Shown: piece after piece, positions 59,765-64,000 of the stretch
Layout of the letters: each line of letters opens with the position of its first letter
Position numbering within the stretch: the stretch's first letter is position 1
Source: Nemorincola sp044225795
GTDB lineage: Bacteria > Bacteroidota > Bacteroidia > Chitinophagales > Chitinophagaceae
Direction of reading: 5' to 3'
DNA length: 64,000 nucleotides
NCBI GenBank assembly: GCA_044225795.1
Contig: JBGAIF010000007.1
Location: forward strand, 135,014-199,013
Made by a program: the position numbers and the translations under genes
Notes under the pieces: generated by a model
What the model was told of the DNA's origin: nothing
The model's input: the letters and a program-made list of their open reading frames with translations, nothing else
Databases searched by the model: none

Positions 59765-62700
59765 TTATTTATCTAACACCAAATGGAACACCACATGCTC
59801 TTCAGCAGATGTGACATTAACAAGGTAGGTGCCATTTGCCAAAGACGCAGGGAGTGCAATTTCTATATTGACAGCACTGTTCTTTGGAGTAGCCGACTGC
59901 TTATGCACTACCTGTCCGAGCATATTGGTGACAGTAACGTTCATATCGCTGTTTCCAGAGTTTATTGCACCCGATATAACAAACGTGCCCTTGCTCGGGT
60001 TAGGAGTCAATGTAAGACCATTAAGCCCGCTAATACCTTCCCTGACGATAGACCCCACGTGCATGGTGAGGGAATTACTCTTACCAGTTGCCGGATATGC
60101 ACAAGGATCACTGCTGGTAACAGTACACATAACCACATCACCGTCTGACAAAGCAGATGTAACAAACATGGCCGATGTCTCGCCGGGTACTGCCACGCTG
60201 TTCACATACCATTGGTATGCAGGTGCAGAGCCGCCATGCGGCGCAATAACGACAAATGTATCGAGCTCTCCGGCACCGACAACGCGCCTTGTGGCGTAGA
60301 TAGAATCTTTATTGAGTGATAAAGGTTGAATATTCATGATCAACGGATCGCTGGTTGCGGAAGGAGCGGAAAGACATGGATAGCTACTGCTCATGGTGAC
60401 ACTAACAGCATCTCCGTTAACAGGGATATAGGTATAACTTGGGAATGCACCCAGGTAGCTGCCATTCTTAAACCATTGGTAGGATGGAGACGTACCACCA
60501 AATGAAGGTATCGGGGTGAAAGTTGTTTTTGTACCTGCGCAAACCGTAGAGCCGGGACTGGCTGTAACCGTAACCGAAGGAGTGGCCAGCACACCAATGC
60601 TCATTGTCAGGTTTGCCCATGCAGTATCTGGCGAGGCGCAAGCCGCACTGCTGGTCAGCTTCACTTTTACAATGTCTCCGTTTGCCGGAGTATAAGCATA
60701 GCCGGGAGCGGAGCTGACAAGCGTGCCATTCACATACCAGTCATAAGCAGGAGTAAGACCACCATTCACCGGAACAGGTGTGTAAGATACTGTAGTACCA
60801 GTAGCGCAAACAACTGTTCCCGGTGTGGCATTGATACTAACTGACGGCACCACAACAATGGTACCAACTGTAACGGTAACGGGAGCCGAAGTCTGTGAGC
60901 AGCCGGATGCATTTGTGATCAGGACGGTGTAGCTGCCCGCCGCCGAAGCTGTATATGATGAAGTGGTGGCACCGGAAATATCCACACCACCAATCTTCCA
61001 TTGGTAGGTAAGCCCGGCGCCTGAGCTCGCACTCATCGTCACAGACCCTCCGGAGCAGATAGTAGTAGAGCCAAGCGGAGTGATCACAGCCGCAGGAAGC
61101 GCGTTAACAGAAACAGCAGCTACTGCACTGGATACGCAGCCGAACGCGTTTGTAACACTGTAGCTAATGGACACCACGCCGGTGGTCACCGAATTGACGA
61201 GACCCGAGCCACCCACAGTAGCTATAGAAGTATTACCGCTGCGCCATACACCAGCCGGTGTAACATCAGAAAGCGCGGTTGATGATCCCTGGCATACACC
61301 AAGCGCACCGGTAATGGGCGCGACCGCAATAGGATTGCTGACCGTAACGGTAGTAGTGGTAGTAGCGGTGCCGCAAACGTTGGTGGCTGAATAAGATATT
61401 TCGGCAGTGCCCGCACTCACACCAGATACAGCCCCCGTAGAACCTACAGTAGCCACAGCAGTGTTACCGCTGGCCCAAGTACCACCTGTAACCGCGTTGC
61501 TCAGTGTGAGCGTCTGGCCGGTACAAACACTTGTGGGACCCGTGATAGTACCCGCATTGGTGGTGAGTAGTGTGACAGTGGTTCCGGATGAAATATCTGT
61601 ACATGCACCGGAATACTCCGTAACTGTATAATTACCTGCCAATGAAGCTACATAGCTAGATGTAGTAGCGCCGGAAATATCAACGCCTCCGAGCTGCCAC
61701 TGGTAAACAAACCCGGCACCTGTATTCGCGTTGAACGTTACGGTACCGCCTGTACAGAATGTAGTAGGACCTGCAGGGGTAATTACCGGCACAGGCTTGT
61801 CACAAATAGGCCCATCGGTAAGGAAATACCTGCCGAAGCCTGTGAACGTTCCTTTGAAACCTACATAGTTTGCTCCTGTGATCAGCGTTGGCGTGACAAC
61901 AGTGGAGTTAGATGTATTGACTGTAGCATCTGTAGGTGCGGATGTTTTTACAAGATATAATGTACCGGGAGGAACAGCATTGAGCTCAGCCGTGGTCATA
62001 TACATCGTAAAGTCGTAGGTGCTGCCTGTATTTGTAGTAGGGGTGACCGTGATCTCTTTAAGCGACCTGTTAATGGGCGAGAATGACGCGGGGCTGAATC
62101 CGATACCCTGTTTAGAAACAGTGGCATTAGTGCAACCAAGATCCGCACTGGGGTTCTTTACACCGGCTATTATATTGCCGTTAGATGTGTTGTAATAATA
62201 AACCTCCTGGCCTGTACGTGTGTCCCATACGTGGTTACTGCCGATAGCCACTTCAATTGCAGTGGGCGGCACATATTGTTTAAAGCGCATCACCGGGCGG
62301 GCAGTACTCATATCAGAAGAACTACTGCTAAACGGTAGCCCGCAACCTGTGCCAGAACCACCGGTTGTGCCGTTGTGGTCGCATACAATACCTGAGTGGT
62401 CTATACCGAGCATCTGATCGTTTCCGGGTGCTGAGGCATTCTTACCATAGCATATGTCAACGATCACGTTGCTGGTGCCATCCCACGTGAATGTGCCCAT
62501 ATTAAAGTCGAGGGAATCGACACCCACTATAGTACTGTGATTACTGTTATATACCGTTGTCAGGCCTGTAGCAAAGATGGAACTCATATCTGAGAATGTA
62601 GAGTTGCCCATGCTTACCGTATAGCCAACAAACGGAGCGGTAGTATTCTTATTCACGATGGTAAACGCTATCTGCGAAATAGCAATGTTCGGTTTTACGC

Positions 62701-64000
62701 CGGCTGTGACCAGCTCGCTGGCATACAACAAATACTGGGTATGCTCACGGCTATTGGCACCGGGGAATGCAGACGTAAGGTTGGAGGTCACTGAAGTACC
62801 CCAGTCGAGTGTGTGATACTCATTGTGACCTACATCGGGGATGCTGTCGTCATTATATATAGTGACATACATGGAGTCATTGGTAGTGGACCTTGTAGCA
62901 TCACTTCCCATTGGATTGAGTGTATAAGTAAGCACCATGTTCTTATCATCGCGAACAGCACCATTGTCAAACACTGTAAGTGTGACGTTCTGAGCCGCAG
63001 TGCTACCTACTGGGAATGTGAGGCTGGTGGGGCTTAATGTATAATCGACACCCGAAACGGCGTTGCCATGAGCAGAGAAGATGTTCACTACCGGATTACC
63101 ACCTGTAAACGCCGGGCCATATGGCTTGAGGCTGATGGTATATGTCTTACTTGCAGGACATGCAGTAGTTGCTGCATTCTCGCTCACCTTAAGTGATGTT
63201 GTTGTAAAGCCGATATTCGGTACACAAGGTACAAATGCTGTACCCACTCCTACCGCGTACCACGCATTAGTAACCTGCTGTACTTCATTAGAACAAGGAC
63301 CATAAAGTGTCATAGCCACGTTGATCGAAGCGGTACGGGCATCCGCATAATTTGCGGTACTGGCCAACGTAAGTTCGGTCTGGTAGAGGATATCCTGCGA
63401 TTTTGTAAATCCAAGTCCGGTAACCACATATGAATTACTCAGGTCGTTGGTGTGCGGAAGGCCATCTCCTGCAGTGACCAGGTAATACCATTTATTCAAC
63501 ACCCCGCTATTTGTATGAACGCCACACTGGTCGTTGCCACTGGAAGGGATACAACTAACCACACTCACCCAGTTGGTGCCACCATAAGTATCCGGATCAC
63601 CTTTCAATTTAGGATTGTCCATTCTCCTGAGCGGGTTGCCGCAATCAACTTCTTCACCTATTGCCCAAACGCTCTTCGCTACCGCATCTACTTCATGCGG
63701 ATTGGCCCAGTTCTCAATACTTGCGCCCCAGCAGTCACTGAAACCTTCATTCATGGCTCCAGACTCACTGGCATACACAAGATTGGCAGTTCCCTGGCAG
63801 ACACCATGTCCTATCTCGTGACCTGTAACGTCGAGGCTCACTAAAGGATCGAACCCGGCAGAGCATCCGGTTCCATCTCCATACGTCATTTCTGCACCAT
63901 CCCAGAAGGCGTTGTTGTAGCCTACATCATAATGTACAAATGAGTATAAAGGCCCGTCAGCATTGTCCCAACTGAGTCGGCCCATTTGCGTATCCCAAAA
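59765..64000 (-). CDS. M4 metalloprotease-Ig adhesin with T9SS domain (5' end missing)
   Basis: The open frame continues through the window edge (codons for FWDTQ precede the first Met), so the 5' part, including signal and propeptide, is missing. The visible 1411 residues start in an M4/thermolysin domain: YNNAFWDG, HEIGHG (zinc and catalytic residues), GAMNEGFSD (third zinc ligand) and CGVHTNSGVLNKW (catalytic His). A Calx-beta-like domain (VDYTLSPTSLTFPVGSTA) and two Ig-like (BIG2) repeats follow. The last 430 residues, with three Cys-containing Ig modules and the T9SS domain, are closely like those of the adhesin at 51667. It is probably a secreted protease tethered to the cell. The missing N-terminus makes activity unprovable here. 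Confidence 0.85.
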   Translation of the reverse strand, partial: FWDTQMGRLSWDNADGPLYSFVHYDVGYNNAFWDGAEMTYGDGTGCSAGFDPLVSLDVTGHEIGHGVCQGTANLVYASESGAMNEGFSDCWGASIENWANPHEVDAVAKSVWAIGEEVDCGNPLRRMDNPKLKGDPDTYGGTNWVSVVSCIPSSGNDQCGVHTNSGVLNKWYYLVTAGDGLPHTNDLSNSYVVTGLGFTKSQDILYQTELTLASTANYADARTASINVAMTLYGPCSNEVQQVTNAWYAVGVGTAFVPCVPNIGFTTTSLKVSENAATTACPASKTYTISLKPYGPAFTGGNPVVNIFSAHGNAVSGVDYTLSPTSLTFPVGSTAAQNVTLTVFDNGAVRDDKNMVLTYTLNPMGSDATRSTTNDSMYVTIYNDDSIPDVGHNEYHTLDWGTSVTSNLTSAFPGANSREHTQYLLYASELVTAGVKPNIAISQIAFTIVNKNTTAPFVGYTVSMGNSTFSDMSSIFATGLTTVYNSNHSTIVGVDSLDFNMGTFTWDGTSNVIVDICYGKNASAPGNDQMLGIDHSGIVCDHNGTTGGSGTGCGLPFSSSSSDMSTARPVMRFKQYVPPTAIEVAIGSNHVWDTRTGQEVYYYNTSNGNIIAGVKNPSADLGCTNATVSKQGIGFSPASFSPINRSLKEITVTPTTNTGSTYDFTMYMTTAELNAVPPGTLYLVKTSAPTDATVNTSNSTVVTPTLITGANYVGFKGTFTGFGRYFLTDGPICDKPVPVITPAGPTTFCTGGTVTFNANTGAGFVYQWQLGGVDISGATTSSYVASLAGNYTVTEYSGACTDISSGTTVTLLTTNAGTITGPTSVCTGQTLTLSNAVTGGTWASGNTAVATVGSTGAVSGVSAGTAEISYSATNVCGTATTTTTVTVSNPIAVAPITGALGVCQGSSTALSDVTPAGVWRSGNTSIATVGGSGLVNSVTTGVVSISYSVTNAFGCVSSAVAAVSVNALPAAVITPLGSTTICSGGSVTMSASSGAGLTYQWKIGGVDISGATTSSYTASAAGSYTVLITNASGCSQTSAPVTVTVGTIVVVPSVSINATPGTVVCATGTTVSYTPVPVNGGLTPAYDWYVNGTLVSSAPGYAYTPANGDIVKVKLTSSAACASPDTAWANLTMSIGVLATPSVTVTASPGSTVCAGTKTTFTPIPSFGGTSPSYQWFKNGSYLGAFPSYTYIPVNGDAVSVTMSSSYPCLSAPSATSDPLIMNIQPLSLNKDSIYATRRVVGAGELDTFVVIAPHGGSAPAYQWYVNSVAVPGETSAMFVTSALSDGDVVMCTVTSSDPCAYPATGKSNSLTMHVGSIVREGISGLNGLTLTPNPSKGTFVISGAINSGNSDMNVTVTNMLGQVVHKQSATPKNSAVNIEIALPASLANGTYLVNVTSAEEHVVFHLVLDK

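Overview
The window looks like chromosome from a free-living Bacteroidota bacterium, most likely of the Chitinophagaceae/Chitinophagales type. Five large or mid-sized secreted proteins end in type IX secretion (T9SS type A) sorting domains. Many genes sit behind a TAnnTTTG -7 box, the Bacteroidota sigma-ABfr promoter. Genus cannot be told from sequence alone.

Layout. 1-6.4 kb: a thioredoxin-like secreted protein, a small membrane protein, a 1264-residue DUF4175-like coiled-coil protein and an AlaDH/saccharopine-dehydrogenase-like enzyme. 6.4-9.2 kb: hscB, tRNA-Leu(CAA), a ParE/RelE-type toxin-antitoxin pair bracketed by 39-bp direct repeats, a lipoprotein and a DUF1579 protein. 9.3-13.7 kb: csaA, a pentameric ligand-gated ion channel homologue, a lipoprotein, kdsA and an RlmI-type rRNA methyltransferase. 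13.7-17.4 kb: a SprB-repeat adhesin and an AT-rich gap. 17.4-25 kb: an acyl-CoA-dehydrogenase-like flavoprotein, two beta-barrels, a cytosolic trypsin-like protease, a Gre-type factor, a low-MW phosphatase and hisS. 25-31.3 kb: a BNR-repeat T9SS protein, a B12/radical SAM protein and small proteins. 31.3-40.4 kb: a duplicated 5' end of a DEAD-box helicase gene, the helicase, methyltransferases, a VOC protein, serine dehydratase and a fasciclin protein. 40.4-44.8 kb: an AT-rich block with one 1266-residue gene (candidate anti-phage or accessory protein) followed by palindromes and two 111-113 bp direct repeats. 44.8-51.6 kb: an ABC-F ATPase, a LolA-like protein, a five-gene cluster (ECF sigma factor, small membrane protein, Spy/CpxP-like sensor, MbnP, MbnH) and tmk. 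51.7-64 kb: two giant T9SS adhesins, one with 23 Ig-like repeats and one with an M4 metalloprotease domain cut by the window edge.

How genes work together. The clearest functional unit is 47.7-50.9 kb. It has the parts of a Cnr-type metal-responsive sigma switch fused in one gene string to an MbnP/MbnH copper-protein pair. The most likely acquired unit is 40.4-44.8 kb. Most other genes are housekeeping or envelope functions in short transcription units, several with promoters so close to the ATG that the mRNAs may be leaderless. All domain assignments come from reading motifs by eye; no database search was possible.
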